A stretch of 64,000 nt of DNA from assembly GCA_038203695.1 (NCBI GenBank), contig JBBRDQ010000003.1, positions 1 to 64,000 of the forward strand, given 5' to 3'. The position numbers and the translations under genes were made by a program. Under the pieces are notes generated by a model. The model was not told the DNA's origin. It did no database searches and saw nothing but the letters and a program-made list of their open reading frames with translations. Positions within the stretch are counted from its first letter, which is position 1; each line of letters starts with the position of its first letter. Positions 16,993 to 25,284 of the stretch are shown piece by piece. Source of the DNA: M3007 sp038203695. GTDB lineage: Bacteria; Bacteroidota; Bacteroidia; Chitinophagales; Saprospiraceae.

Positions 16993-17546
16993 CCGGTCCC
17001 GAGATTATTCCTGTGGGCCGCACGCCGGAGTCACTGGAACTCCTGAATCTGTTCGACCAACTGCGGGCAGTGCGGGCTTTTATTTTTGATGTCGACGGCG
17101 TTTTTACCAACAATGAAATCCTGGTCACCGAAAATGGCGAACTGTTGCGCACCATGCACGTGCGCGACGGACAAGCGGTGAAATGGGCATTACAGGCCGG
17201 TTTTGTGGTGGCGATTATCACCGGCGGCCGCTCGGAAGGCACTAAAAAGCGGTTTACCGAACTCGGTATCGAAGAATACTATTCCGGCGTCAAAGAGAAA
17301 ACGGAACCGTTTCAGGCCCTATTGCAACGCAAAAACCTGATCCCGGCCGAAATCTGCTACATGGGCGACGACCTGCCCGATCTACCGGTCCTGCGCAAAG
17401 TAATGCTATCGGCTTGCCCGGCCGATGCGGTGCCGGAAGTAATGGATACCTGCGATTACACCTCGCCTTACGCCGGCGGCATGGGCTGCGTCCGCGACAT
17501 TATTGAAAAAGTCCTGAAAGTGCAGGATAAATGGCCGGAGTATTGA
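16959..17546 (+). CDS. kdsC: KdsC-like HAD phosphatase (3-deoxy-manno-octulosonate 8-phosphate phosphatase)
   Basis: 195 residues from the ATG at 16959, or 191 from the ATG at 16971; both overlap the end of iscX. HAD motif I is FDVDGVFT, motif II is the TGG in AIITGGRSEG, and motif IV is GDDLPDLPVL. The short cap-less form with GGxGCVRDIIEKVL at the end fits the tetrameric KdsC/YrbI family. That family releases phosphate from KDO-8-P in lipopolysaccharide core synthesis. The N-terminal 30 or so residues are an extension relative to most KdsC proteins. Related sugar-acid phosphatases of the same subfamily cannot be excluded. Confidence 0.8.
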   Translation: MGLRMESRQPLAGPEIIPVGRTPESLELLNLFDQLRAVRAFIFDVDGVFTNNEILVTENGELLRTMHVRDGQAVKWALQAGFVVAIITGGRSEGTKKRFTELGIEEYYSGVKEKTEPFQALLQRKNLIPAEICYMGDDLPDLPVLRKVMLSACPADAVPEVMDTCDYTSPYAGGMGCVRDIIEKVLKVQDKWPEY

Positions 17547-17578
17547 GGGGAGTGAATAGAGAAGTAGTGAATAATGAA

Positions 17579-17592
17579 AAGCGAAATCGCTT
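17579..17592 (+). repeat. Short perfect inverted repeat before the UbiA gene
   Basis: AAGCGA and TCGCTT with a two-base loop, followed by a pyrimidine-rich stretch. It may be a weak terminator of the ferredoxin-iscX-kdsC group. Confidence 0.3.
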
Positions 17593-17613
17593 AACCTTTT
17601 CTATATTCGCCGC

Positions 17614-18591
17614 ATGAATCGAATACTGGCCATCGTGCGGCTGTTGCGGCTGCCCAATCTGGGGATTGTGTTCCTGACCCAACTCATTCCGTATTGGTTT
17701 GTGCTGCGCCCGGCGATTCTGAAAGCAGGCGGCATTCCGGTGCTCACGGAACGCACGTTTGGGCTGATCGCCCTGGCTACTGTGTTAACTACGCTGGCCG
17801 GCTACGTACTCAACGACTATTACGACCGCGCCATTGATGCCGTAAACAAACCGCACCGCGTCGTCTGGGGACTTTACCTGCACGCATCCATTGCGTTGAT
17901 TTTTTATGCGGTGCTGGTCATAACGGTACACATTGTGGCGATCTGGTTAAATACCGAACTAAAACCCGCCAATCACTGGCCGCTCTGGGTATTTCCCGGC
18001 GTGTCATTTTTGCTGTTTTTATACGCCTGGCAATTGAAATGTACCGCTATTGTGGGCAATTTAGTGGTTTCCCTGCTCTGTGGCGTCGTACCGGTCATGC
18101 TCATTTTCACGGAAGAGCGGCCCATCTGGCTGAGTTCGTTTATTCAGCCGGAACCCGTACACGAAGCGCTTACCCTCGTCTGGGCGTACGGTTTATTTGC
18201 TTTTCTGACCAATCTGCTGCGCGAACAAGTGAAAGACCTGGAAGATTTTCAAGGCGACGCTGCCTGTGGTTGTAATACATTGGCGGTGCTGAAAGGTCCG
18301 CGTTTCGCCAAAAAGCCGGCAGGTTTTACGGGCCTCACCGTCTGCATTATGCTCGGTTTTTTACTGGCGTACTGGGATCAAACGAAAGCACCCGTCTGGC
18401 AAATGGTCGCCGGCGTGGTATTGCTGTTTCTTCCGGCCTTATTTACCACCGTGGCGATTTATCGCGCACAGACCAAAAAAGACTTCGCCCGCGCCAGTAT
18501 TTTGGTAAAAATCATCATGTTCACCGGTTTGTTTCTTTTACTGCGCTCCTGGCCAGCCGACTTGTGGGGCGCTATCCTGGCAAAAATCTAA
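17614..18591 (+). CDS. UbiA-family prenyltransferase
   Basis: 325 residues with about eight predicted membrane helices. The first aspartate-rich motif NDYYDRAID (after GYVL) is the NDxxDxxxD prenyl-diphosphate-binding signature, and KDLEDFQGD is the second. UbiA enzymes attach isoprenoid chains to acceptors such as quinone precursors, glycerol phosphate or heme. In Bacteroidota this form is often annotated as geranylgeranylglycerol-phosphate synthase-like, but the acceptor cannot be read from sequence. It ends 8 bases before maf, so the two are probably co-transcribed along with the glycosyltransferase. Confidence 0.85.
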   Translation: MNRILAIVRLLRLPNLGIVFLTQLIPYWFVLRPAILKAGGIPVLTERTFGLIALATVLTTLAGYVLNDYYDRAIDAVNKPHRVVWGLYLHASIALIFYAVLVITVHIVAIWLNTELKPANHWPLWVFPGVSFLLFLYAWQLKCTAIVGNLVVSLLCGVVPVMLIFTEERPIWLSSFIQPEPVHEALTLVWAYGLFAFLTNLLREQVKDLEDFQGDAACGCNTLAVLKGPRFAKKPAGFTGLTVCIMLGFLLAYWDQTKAPVWQMVAGVVLLFLPALFTTVAIYRAQTKKDFARASILVKIIMFTGLFLLLRSWPADLWGAILAKI

Positions 18592-18599
18592 ATCCATCC

Positions 18600-19160
18600 A
18601 TGCGTCCGCTTATTCTTGCTTCCAAAAGCCCCCGCCGCAGTCAGTTGTTACGCGAGGCGGGTCTTGATTTCACCGTACAAACCTTTGAGGTCGACGAAAG
18701 TTTCTCCCCGGATATGCCGGTGGAGGAAGTAGCGCCCTGGCTTGCACAACGCAAGGCGCAGGCGGCCCTCCATTTGATTGATAACCAAGAGATTGTCATT
18801 TCGGCCGACTCGGTCGTTATTCTCGATGACGTGATTTACAACAAACCGGCAGATTACGACGACGCCTTCCGTATGATCCGCGCGTTATCGGGCCGGCAAC
18901 ATACGGTGATCACGGGCGTTTGCCTGCTCGCCAAAGAGAAAGAAGTGGTATTCGCCGGCGTGACGAAGGTCTGGTTTGCTGAATTGACCGATGCGGAAAT
19001 CGACTATTACATCCGTACCTGCCAGCCGTTTGATAAAGCCGGCAGTTACGGGGCGCAGGACTGGATCGGACACTGCAAAATCACCCGCATCGAAGGCTCG
19101 TTTGCCAATGTTATGGGCTTGCCGGTGGACCTCGTGTACCGGGCGCTCCAGGAATTTTAG
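18600..19160 (+). CDS. maf: Maf-family nucleotide pyrophosphatase
   Basis: 186 residues from the ATG at 18600; an in-frame ATG at 18564 lies inside the UbiA gene and is rejected. The N-terminus RPLILASKSPRRSQLL is the Maf signature, followed by the second conserved block ISADSVVI and the C-terminal IEGSFANVMGLP. Maf proteins hydrolyse non-canonical or dTTP/UTP-type nucleotides to monophosphates and act as house-cleaning enzymes. Very short gaps on both sides (8 and 11 bases) place it in an operon with the UbiA and glycosyltransferase genes. Confidence 0.92.
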   Translation: MRPLILASKSPRRSQLLREAGLDFTVQTFEVDESFSPDMPVEEVAPWLAQRKAQAALHLIDNQEIVISADSVVILDDVIYNKPADYDDAFRMIRALSGRQHTVITGVCLLAKEKEVVFAGVTKVWFAELTDAEIDYYIRTCQPFDKAGSYGAQDWIGHCKITRIEGSFANVMGLPVDLVYRALQEF

Positions 19161-19171
19161 CCCCATTCTGC

Positions 19172-20263
19172 ATGACCGCCCGACACATCATTTTCACTGT
19201 CACCAACGATCTTACTTACGATCAGCGCATGCACCGCATTTGCTCTACGCTGGCAGCAGCAGGTTACGCGGTTACTTTGGCGGGCCGTTTATTGCCGGAA
19301 TCGGTTGCTTTAAAGACTACGCTGTTTGTCCAAAAACGGCTGCCCTGCCATTTCCGCAAAGGCGTTTTGTTTTATGCAGAATACAACCTGCGCCTGTTTT
19401 TCTTCCTGCTGACCGCATCGTATGATGCCGTCTGCTCTATCGATCTCGATACGTTGCCGGCCGGGTGTTGCGCCACTTTGTTGCGGGGCAAAAAACGCGT
19501 TTTTGATGCGCATGAATATTTTACCGAAGTACCGGAAGTAGTAAATCGACGGATCGTACGCGCGTGCTGGGCCTTTTTAGCCAGGATTTGTCTGCCGTTT
19601 TACCGGCATGCTTACACGGTCGGGCCCGAACTGGCGGCGATTTTTACTAAAAAATACCGCATCGCTTTTGCAGTGGTGCGCAATGTGCCGCACAAAACCC
19701 TGTCGTCTCCGCCGCAGCAAGGCAGTGGACTGCTTTACCAGGGCGCACTCAATGCCGGGCGCGGTCTTGAACCTTTGTTAGTCGCTATGCAATCCATTGA
19801 AAATGTGTCGCTTACGCTGGCGGGAGAAGGCGATTGCTCGGCTGCACTACGCGCGCAGGCTACGGCATTGCAGGTAAATGATAAAGTGCAATTTCTGGGT
19901 TATGTGCAACCGGAAGATTTAAAAAAACGAACCCGGGACGCCTGGCTGGGACTGAATTTGCTGGAAAATACCGGTCTGTCTTACTATTACTCCCTAGCTA
20001 ATAAATTCTTCGATTCCGTACAAGCCGGCATCCCGGTTCTGACCATGAATTTCCCGGAATACAGCGCCTTGAACCGGCAATATGAAGTAGCGATTTTGCT
20101 CGATGATTTAACCCCCGCCTCGATTGCCGCCGCCGTACAACGCTTGCAAACCGACCAGGAATTGTACCTGCGGCTGCAAGCGAACTGTCTGCTCGCCCGC
20201 GAAGTGTGGAACTGGGAACGGGAAAAAGAAACCCTGCTGCGCGTCTGGGAGTCCGTTTTTTAA
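19172..20263 (+). CDS. Glycosyltransferase, GT4-like (GT-B fold)
   Basis: 363 residues. The N-terminus IIFTVTNDLTYDQRMHRICS, the DAHEYFTEVPEVV segment and a C-terminal nucleotide-sugar domain (LLYQGALNAGRGLEPLL, LAGEGDCSAALR, VQFLGYVQPEDL) fit GT-B enzymes of family 4 type. The usual E-x7-E motif region reads ENTGLSYYYSLANKFFDSV. The product is probably a cell-surface glycan or lipid, but donor and acceptor are unknown. It is the last gene of the maf operon and is followed by a strong hairpin. Confidence 0.78.
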   Translation: MTARHIIFTVTNDLTYDQRMHRICSTLAAAGYAVTLAGRLLPESVALKTTLFVQKRLPCHFRKGVLFYAEYNLRLFFFLLTASYDAVCSIDLDTLPAGCCATLLRGKKRVFDAHEYFTEVPEVVNRRIVRACWAFLARICLPFYRHAYTVGPELAAIFTKKYRIAFAVVRNVPHKTLSSPPQQGSGLLYQGALNAGRGLEPLLVAMQSIENVSLTLAGEGDCSAALRAQATALQVNDKVQFLGYVQPEDLKKRTRDAWLGLNLLENTGLSYYYSLANKFFDSVQAGIPVLTMNFPEYSALNRQYEVAILLDDLTPASIAAAVQRLQTDQELYLRLQANCLLAREVWNWEREKETLLRVWESVF

Positions 20264-20281
20264 GAAAAAAAAATAGGCTGA

Positions 20282-20350
20282 TTTTGATTGCCAAGGCTAG
20301 TGACGACATTAGACTTTGAGTTACCCCGTCACTACCTTGGGCAATCAAAA
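20282..20350. terminator. Long bidirectional terminator hairpin
   Basis: TTTTGATTGCCAAGGCTAG and CTACCTTGGGCAATCAAAA pair almost fully, extended by TGACG/CGTCA, in arms of about 24 bases. It lies between the convergent glycosyltransferase and fabH genes. Confidence 0.75.
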
Positions 20351-20402
20351 ATCAATATTCGCATTAATCATTAACCGTTAATCATTATCCATTAAAAAAC
20401 CC

Positions 20403-21371
20403 CTACCACTGAATCACCGTCCCCGCATACGCCAGTCCGCCGCCAAAGCCGATCAGCAAAATGCGGTCGCCGCGTTTGACTTTTCCGGATTTAATGCCGT
20501 TTGAGAGCGCGATCGGAATGGTGGCAGAAGAGGTATTGCCAAAATCGACAATGCTCTCCAGTACCTTTTCCATCGGGAAATCCAGTTCTTTACAAATGGC
20601 TTCCAGGATGCGCAGGTTTGCGCTGTGCGGGATGAGCCAATCTAGTTCTTCCAGGGTCAGGTTATTTAATTCCAGCAGGCGTCGGACCTCTGCCGTGACG
20701 GTATTGACCGCCCATTTAAAGACGCGACGGCCATTCTGCACAATGGTCCGGTTCATTTTAAGTGCATGACCGTCAATGCTTTCCGCAAAGCCGGACATGT
20801 ATAAATCCGATCCGCCTTCGCCATTGGAGCCGGTAATGCAGGCACCGATATTGCCGGTTTCTGCGGCTTCGATCAGTACTGCGCCGGCACCGTCGCCAAA
20901 GAGAAAACACGAGGTGCGATCCGTGAAATCGGTAACCTTGGAAAGGGTTTCTCCGCCGATCACCAGGATTTTGCGGTGTGATCCACCGGCAATCAAACCT
21001 TTGGCCATGATAACGCCATACGAAAATCCGGCACAGGCAGCATACACATCCAGCACACCGGTGTGCGGTATTTTAAACCAGTGCTGCACCCGGCAGGCCA
21101 TACTCGGCATGGGCTGATCCGGCGTTACGGTGGAGACAATGATCATATCCACGTCTTCCAGACTCACTTGAAATCTCTCAACCAGGTCTTCGACCGCTTT
21201 TACGCATAAGTGGCTGGTAAACTCTTCCGGACCGGTATGATAGCGGGAGCGAATGCCGGTACGCGATACAATCCACTCATCGGTAGTCTCGATGATCGCT
21301 TCAAAATATTCATTCGTGATACGCTTTTCCGGAATAGCCATTCCGATGGCGCTAAGACGGGCTTGTGACAT
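20403..21371 (-). CDS. fabH: 3-oxoacyl-ACP synthase III (FabH)
   Basis: 322 residues from the ATG at 21371 (MSQARLSAIG). The longer frame from 21428 overlaps a perfect -7 element at 21426-21433 and is rejected. The FabH catalytic triad is present: Cys113 in YAACAGFSYG, His249 in IPHSAN and Asn279 in GNTSSAT. The enzyme starts fatty acid synthesis by condensing acyl-CoA with malonyl-ACP. It is not next to plsX or rpmF, as is common for primary fabH, so it may be an extra copy serving branched-chain or specialised lipids. A 235-base gap separates it from the next minus-strand gene. Confidence 0.93.
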   Translation of the reverse strand: MSQARLSAIGMAIPEKRITNEYFEAIIETTDEWIVSRTGIRSRYHTGPEEFTSHLCVKAVEDLVERFQVSLEDVDMIIVSTVTPDQPMPSMACRVQHWFKIPHTGVLDVYAACAGFSYGVIMAKGLIAGGSHRKILVIGGETLSKVTDFTDRTSCFLFGDGAGAVLIEAAETGNIGACITGSNGEGGSDLYMSGFAESIDGHALKMNRTIVQNGRRVFKWAVNTVTAEVRRLLELNNLTLEELDWLIPHSANLRILEAICKELDFPMEKVLESIVDFGNTSSATIPIALSNGIKSGKVKRGDRILLIGFGGGLAYAGTVIQW

Positions 21372-21425
21372 ATTGGACAAAATAAGACACGCAAGCGAAT
21401 TTACGCTGCGCAGTTTGATTCGCAT

Positions 21426-21433
21426 CAAAATTA
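21426..21433 (-). promoter_or_regulatory. -7 element of fabH (TAATTTTG)
   Basis: Perfect TAnnTTTG match on the minus strand, 54 bases before the chosen fabH start at 21371. Confidence 0.45.
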
Positions 21434-21605
21434 GGGCGAATAAACGGAGGCTTTTTTATTTATTTTATATTCCCTTCAATTTAGAATAAAAATAGGCTGA
21501 AAAGCAATTATTAGGAATCATAGAGGCCATTTGCAGTCACGGTCCCCCTACTTATGCTTATCCCATAGAAAGATATTGCCTGGTTTTTAAGTTTCACCGG
21601 GCGTA

Positions 21606-22376
21606 TCAGAGGTCCGGATTGATACTCGCCGACAGTGTAGCGTACAGTGTTTGCCAGCGCGGATGTTTTTGCAGTAAATCGAGATGGTGTTGTATCGTCT
21701 CTGTATCGCCGCGTACCGCCGGCCCTGTCTGCATACGGGCCGGTGAATCGTGCAGGACTTTGGCCAGCGTCTCTTCCATCAAGGGGTGTAATAATTCAAA
21801 AGGCAGGTCTTTTTCATCGAGCAGTTGTTCGGCGATCGCAAAACAGTGGTTAGCGAAGTTATTGGCGAATACCGCGGCGACATGCAGGGCGGCCCGTTGC
21901 TGATCGTCGACCTGATACACCAGATTGCCAATCACTTTGGCCGTTTTTTTGAGGAAAAGCACATCCTCTCCGATCGAAGCATCGATGCAAAATGGAATTT
22001 TAGACCACAGCGGCGTGCGGTCATGCGAAAAGGATTGTAAAGGATAAAACACGCCAAAACGGGAAAAATAAGCCGCCAATACGCGGCTTGGCGTCGCCCC
22101 CGAAGTATGCGTGACCAGCGCATCGGGCACCTGTTTCGCCAATGCCTCGGCCACTTCAGGAATGGCATCGTCGCGGACTGCGATAAGCACCCAATCTGCA
22201 TCCGGGAGCACTTCGGCACAATCGTCCGTCCATACACAGCCGAGTGCATCGGCCAGCGCTCGCGCGTGTTCCGCCGTTCGACTGATGACCTGCGCAACGG
22301 GTAAACCTTTGGATTTCAAACGTTTACCCAAATGCCACGCTATACGCCCGGACCCAATAATTACTATTTTTTTCAC
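21606..22376 (-). CDS. DUF2520-domain NAD(P)-binding oxidoreductase-like protein
   Basis: 256 residues. The N-terminal Rossmann fold begins MKKIVIIGSGRIAWHLGKRL, with a GxGxxxxxL nucleotide-binding loop, and continues through TDDCAEVLPDADWVLIAV and HTSGATP. The C-terminal helical domain (HVAAVFANNFANHCFAIAEQLL) is typical of DUF2520 proteins, which resemble ketopantoate and pyrroline-5-carboxylate reductases. The substrate is unknown. It lies 45 bases downstream of the gamma-glutamyltransferase gene on the same strand and may be read through from it. Confidence 0.82.
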   Translation of the reverse strand: MKKIVIIGSGRIAWHLGKRLKSKGLPVAQVISRTAEHARALADALGCVWTDDCAEVLPDADWVLIAVRDDAIPEVAEALAKQVPDALVTHTSGATPSRVLAAYFSRFGVFYPLQSFSHDRTPLWSKIPFCIDASIGEDVLFLKKTAKVIGNLVYQVDDQQRAALHVAAVFANNFANHCFAIAEQLLDEKDLPFELLHPLMEETLAKVLHDSPARMQTGPAVRGDTETIQHHLDLLQKHPRWQTLYATLSASINPDL

Positions 22377-22421
22377 TGCTAATGATTAACCGTTCACTAT
22401 TTTCACTGTTCACTCTCTAGC

Positions 22422-24131
22422 CTAAAACCCTCCCGCACAGTCATCCCCCCGCCCGTCTGCCACACCTTGCCAGTCGCCGGTAGACAGTCGGATGATCGCT
22501 TCCACCCGGCCGATAGGGCTGCGCGGATCGACCGTATGGCCCATTTCCGTCAATTTTACCAGTACGTCATCGCTAAACACCCCTTCTTCGATGGAAATTT
22601 TATCGGGCAGCCACTGGTGGTGAAAGCGTTTGGCCTGTATGGCATCCGGTAAAGACAGGCCGAAATCGGCTACATTGACAATAATCTGAAAGACACTGGT
22701 CGGAATGGTCGTCCCGCCCGGTGTACCCAGCACCATCCAGGTTTTATTCGCTTTGGTAACAATGGTGGGGGTCATGCTGCTCAAAGGGCGTTTGTTGGGC
22801 GCAATCGCATTGGCTTTGCCGCCGACTGCTCCGTACAGATTAGGGGTGCCGGGCTTAGCGCTGAAATCATCCATTTCATTGTTCAAAATAAAACCGCCAC
22901 CGGACACGACCGTCCGCGAACCGTAACTATCATTGAGGGTAGTGGTCACGGAAACCGCATTGCCCTGGCGATCGACGATGTTATAATGCGTAGTTTCTTC
23001 GCTTTCTTTAATCACCCCGGCGCTAATTTTTGCACTGGCGGAAGCCTTGGCTGCGTTGAAATCTGCCATCCGGCCTTTGATGTAAGTCGGGTCCGTCAGT
23101 GTTTTCAGCGGAACTTTCCAGAAATCCGGGTCGCCCATGTACTCCGCGCGGTCGGCATAGGCGCGTCGTTCGGCTTCGGCCATCAGGTGCACGGCGGCCA
23201 CACTGTGCAGGCCATAATCTTTTAAGGGATAATTGCCCACCATACCCAGCAATTGCCGTAGAATAATGCCGCCGCTACTCGGGGGTGGCATGGTGATAAT
23301 GTGCATATCGCGATAGTCGAACTCAAGGGGCGTACGCCAGACACTGTGGTAGTTCTTTAAATCTTCCTCGGTAATCAGCCCACCTTTTTTCTTCATCTCA
23401 TTGACGATCAGCGCCGCCGTACCGCCGGCATAAAACGCCTCCCGGCCGTCGCCAGCGATGCGATTCAGGGTGTTGCCGAGGTCTTTCTGGATCAGCCAGT
23501 CGCCGGCCACCCAGTCCTGCACGCTAATGAATGCTGGAATAATGCTGGAATTTCGCGCAAAAGTCAGTTTTTCGCCGTTCAATTGTGCTGCTTCCTGGGC
23601 GGTGATCTGGTAGCCCTTATTGGCAAGTTCTACCGCCGGGTTCACCAGTTCTACCCAGGGCAGGCTGCCATATTTCTTGTGCGCTTCCCACATGCCATCT
23701 ACCGTGCCGGGGACGCCGCAAGCGAGTGCGCCGACACGACTGCGGCTTCCGATTACCTTACCAGTTGAGTCCTGGTACATTTTTTCGGTCGCTGCGGCTG
23801 GCGCTTTTTCCCGGTAATCCAGGGCCGCTACTTTGCCTTTGCTATCGCGCAGCAGCAGGAAGCCGCCACCGCCGATATTGCCGGCCTGCGGGTACACTAC
23901 GGCCAGGGCAAATTGCACCGCTACCGCAGCGTCGATGGCATTGCCGCCTTTGCGCAGGATGTCGAGCCCGACTTTGGTGGCCAGTGGATGGGCTGAAACC
24001 ACCATAACACTGTCGCCCAGCGCTTCTTTGTTAATTTTATAAGGGAATGGAACAATCTGAGCCGTTGAATTGCAGACGATAGACAGGAGCAGTGCGAAGA
24101 ATAAGAGTATGTTTTTCAATTTCAACATCAT
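22422..24131 (-). CDS. ggt: Gamma-glutamyltransferase (periplasmic glutathione hydrolase)
   Basis: 569 residues with a signal peptide (LLFFALLLSIVCNSTAQ). It is made as a precursor that cleaves itself before the catalytic threonine, Thr380 in EETTHYNIVD. Downstream blocks NEMDDFS, RPLSSMTPT and GTPGGTTIPTS are the small-subunit substrate-binding motifs. The large subunit has GGNAIDAAVA and NIGGGGF. The enzyme removes or transfers the gamma-glutamyl group of glutathione and gamma-glutamyl peptides. A perfect -7 element (TACGTTTG, minus strand, 24150-24157) precedes it. Confidence 0.93.
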   Translation of the reverse strand: MMLKLKNILLFFALLLSIVCNSTAQIVPFPYKINKEALGDSVMVVSAHPLATKVGLDILRKGGNAIDAAVAVQFALAVVYPQAGNIGGGGFLLLRDSKGKVAALDYREKAPAAATEKMYQDSTGKVIGSRSRVGALACGVPGTVDGMWEAHKKYGSLPWVELVNPAVELANKGYQITAQEAAQLNGEKLTFARNSSIIPAFISVQDWVAGDWLIQKDLGNTLNRIAGDGREAFYAGGTAALIVNEMKKKGGLITEEDLKNYHSVWRTPLEFDYRDMHIITMPPPSSGGIILRQLLGMVGNYPLKDYGLHSVAAVHLMAEAERRAYADRAEYMGDPDFWKVPLKTLTDPTYIKGRMADFNAAKASASAKISAGVIKESEETTHYNIVDRQGNAVSVTTTLNDSYGSRTVVSGGGFILNNEMDDFSAKPGTPNLYGAVGGKANAIAPNKRPLSSMTPTIVTKANKTWMVLGTPGGTTIPTSVFQIIVNVADFGLSLPDAIQAKRFHHQWLPDKISIEEGVFSDDVLVKLTEMGHTVDPRSPIGRVEAIIRLSTGDWQGVADGRGDDCAGGF

Positions 24132-24149
24132 TTATGAATAATTTGAACG

Positions 24150-24157
24150 CAAACGTA
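24150..24157 (-). promoter_or_regulatory. -7 element of ggt (TACGTTTG)
   Basis: Perfect TAnnTTTG on the minus strand, 18 bases before the ggt start. No well-spaced TTG was found upstream. Confidence 0.5.
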
Positions 24158-24204
24158 GCGAAAATCAAGGTTATTGAGCGTTGCTATAATTTTTCGGTAA
24201 AAAC

Positions 24205-24236
24205 TTGGTTTGTGATTGGCATACACCCTACTTTTG
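24205..24236 (+). promoter_or_regulatory. Promoter of the AKEGDF-repeat / DUF4231 pair
   Basis: TTG at 24205-24207, a 21-base spacer, then the perfect -7 element TACTTTTG at 24229-24236. The first start codon is only 17 bases after the element, so the mRNA leader would be very short. Confidence 0.6.
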
Positions 24237-24253
24237 GGAAAAAATAGACTGTT

Positions 24254-24751
24254 TTGATCGAAAAAAATAACATTTCGCAAGCCGAACTGGTACAAAAAGT
24301 ACGCCCTCTGTTCGAAAAAGAAGGTGAAATTTACCACAAATTTCGCAACATTCTGGCCAGACAGGCCGCCGGTGGCGAACGTATCGACTCTATCACCGGT
24401 GATGGATTAGAAACCACCAAAGTCGCCAAGGAAGGTGACTTCATCGTCCAAAATCAAACCAAAGCCGGGGAGCAGTACATTGTCTCCCCCCAGAAATTTG
24501 CCGAAAAATACCAGCACATCGGCCCTGTGGAAAATGATTTTCACGAATACAAACCCCTGGGAAAGATCACCGCGCTTGAATTGACTGCGGAGCGTTTAAA
24601 GGCGCTGGACTTGCCGGAAGAATTTCATTTTATGGCCGCCTGGGATGAAGCGATGGTGGCAAAAGAAGGCGACTTTCTGGCTACTGATCCGAAAATTCAG
24701 GAAGTATACCGCATTGCCCGCGCCGAATTTTTTGAAACTTATAAAAAGTAA
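24254..24751 (+). CDS. AKEGDF-repeat protein (PGDYG-like) of unknown function
   Basis: 165 residues from a TTG start at 24254, chosen because the coding frame extends to the promoter with no earlier ATG. Two related segments are visible. One is VAKEGDFIVQNQTKAGEQY followed by IVSPQKFAEKY near residues 56-86. The other is VAKEGDFLATDPKIQEVYRI followed by ARAEFFETY near 135-164. Each resembles the short GD(F/W/Y)IV...Y.V....F...Y module seen in PGDYG-type and phage-encoded proteins. The N-terminal 50 residues are charged and helical. There is no signal peptide or membrane segment, so it is cytosolic. It is followed after 36 bases by a DUF4231 gene and probably shares its transcript. Function unknown. 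Confidence 0.65.
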   Translation: MIEKNNISQAELVQKVRPLFEKEGEIYHKFRNILARQAAGGERIDSITGDGLETTKVAKEGDFIVQNQTKAGEQYIVSPQKFAEKYQHIGPVENDFHEYKPLGKITALELTAERLKALDLPEEFHFMAAWDEAMVAKEGDFLATDPKIQEVYRIARAEFFETYKK

Positions 24752-24787
24752 GTACCATCTTTCATTTCAAAACGTACAGCCCAATCG

Positions 24788-25282
24788 ATGCAAACTGAAA
24801 ACGAAACCAACGCCTCCGGTCCAGGTCCCGACCAGGTCTATCAGCAAAATAGAATTGAAGACCAGTTAAAGTACTACAGCGACAAGAGCAAAACCAATAA
24901 AAGATGGTACCATGTCAGCCGGATGGTGGTCATCGTAAGCGGTGCGCTAATCCCGCTGTGTGTGGGATATTCAGAAAGTCTTCCCAATCTGAAATATATC
25001 ACCGGACTGCTCGGTATTGCAGTCGCCATGACCGAAGGGCTTATCAGCCTGAAAAAATGGAAAGACAACTGGTTTACCTACCGGTTGACCGCCGAGCGCT
25101 TGCGCCGGGAGCAGTTCATGTATCAAAATCTCGCCGGGATCTATCGGACTGATGCGGACCCGCTCAAAACTTTTGTCGAGCGTGCCGAACAGATTATGGA
25201 TTCTGAAAATGCCACTTGGGTCAACTACCGCGGACAGGACAACGGCAGTGCGGAAAAAGATAACAGTGCTGTTTCAGACTAA
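24788..25282 (+). CDS. DUF4231 (SLATT-like) two-TM membrane protein
   Basis: 164 residues. RIEDQLKYYSDKSKTNKRWY, two membrane helices (VVIVSGALIPLCVGY and YITGLLGIAVAMTEGLISL), then NWFTYRLTAERLRREQFMY form the DUF4231 pattern. Family knowledge: SLATT/DUF4231 proteins have two TM helices plus a cytosolic helical part. They are predicted pore-forming effectors in nucleotide-signal conflict systems, though many members stand alone. The N-terminus is polar and there is no signal peptide. The stop is two bases from the convergent stop of the GH13 lipoprotein gene, leaving no room for a separate terminator. Confidence 0.8.
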   Translation: MQTENETNASGPGPDQVYQQNRIEDQLKYYSDKSKTNKRWYHVSRMVVIVSGALIPLCVGYSESLPNLKYITGLLGIAVAMTEGLISLKKWKDNWFTYRLTAERLRREQFMYQNLAGIYRTDADPLKTFVERAEQIMDSENATWVNYRGQDNGSAEKDNSAVSD

Positions 25283-25284
25283 CA

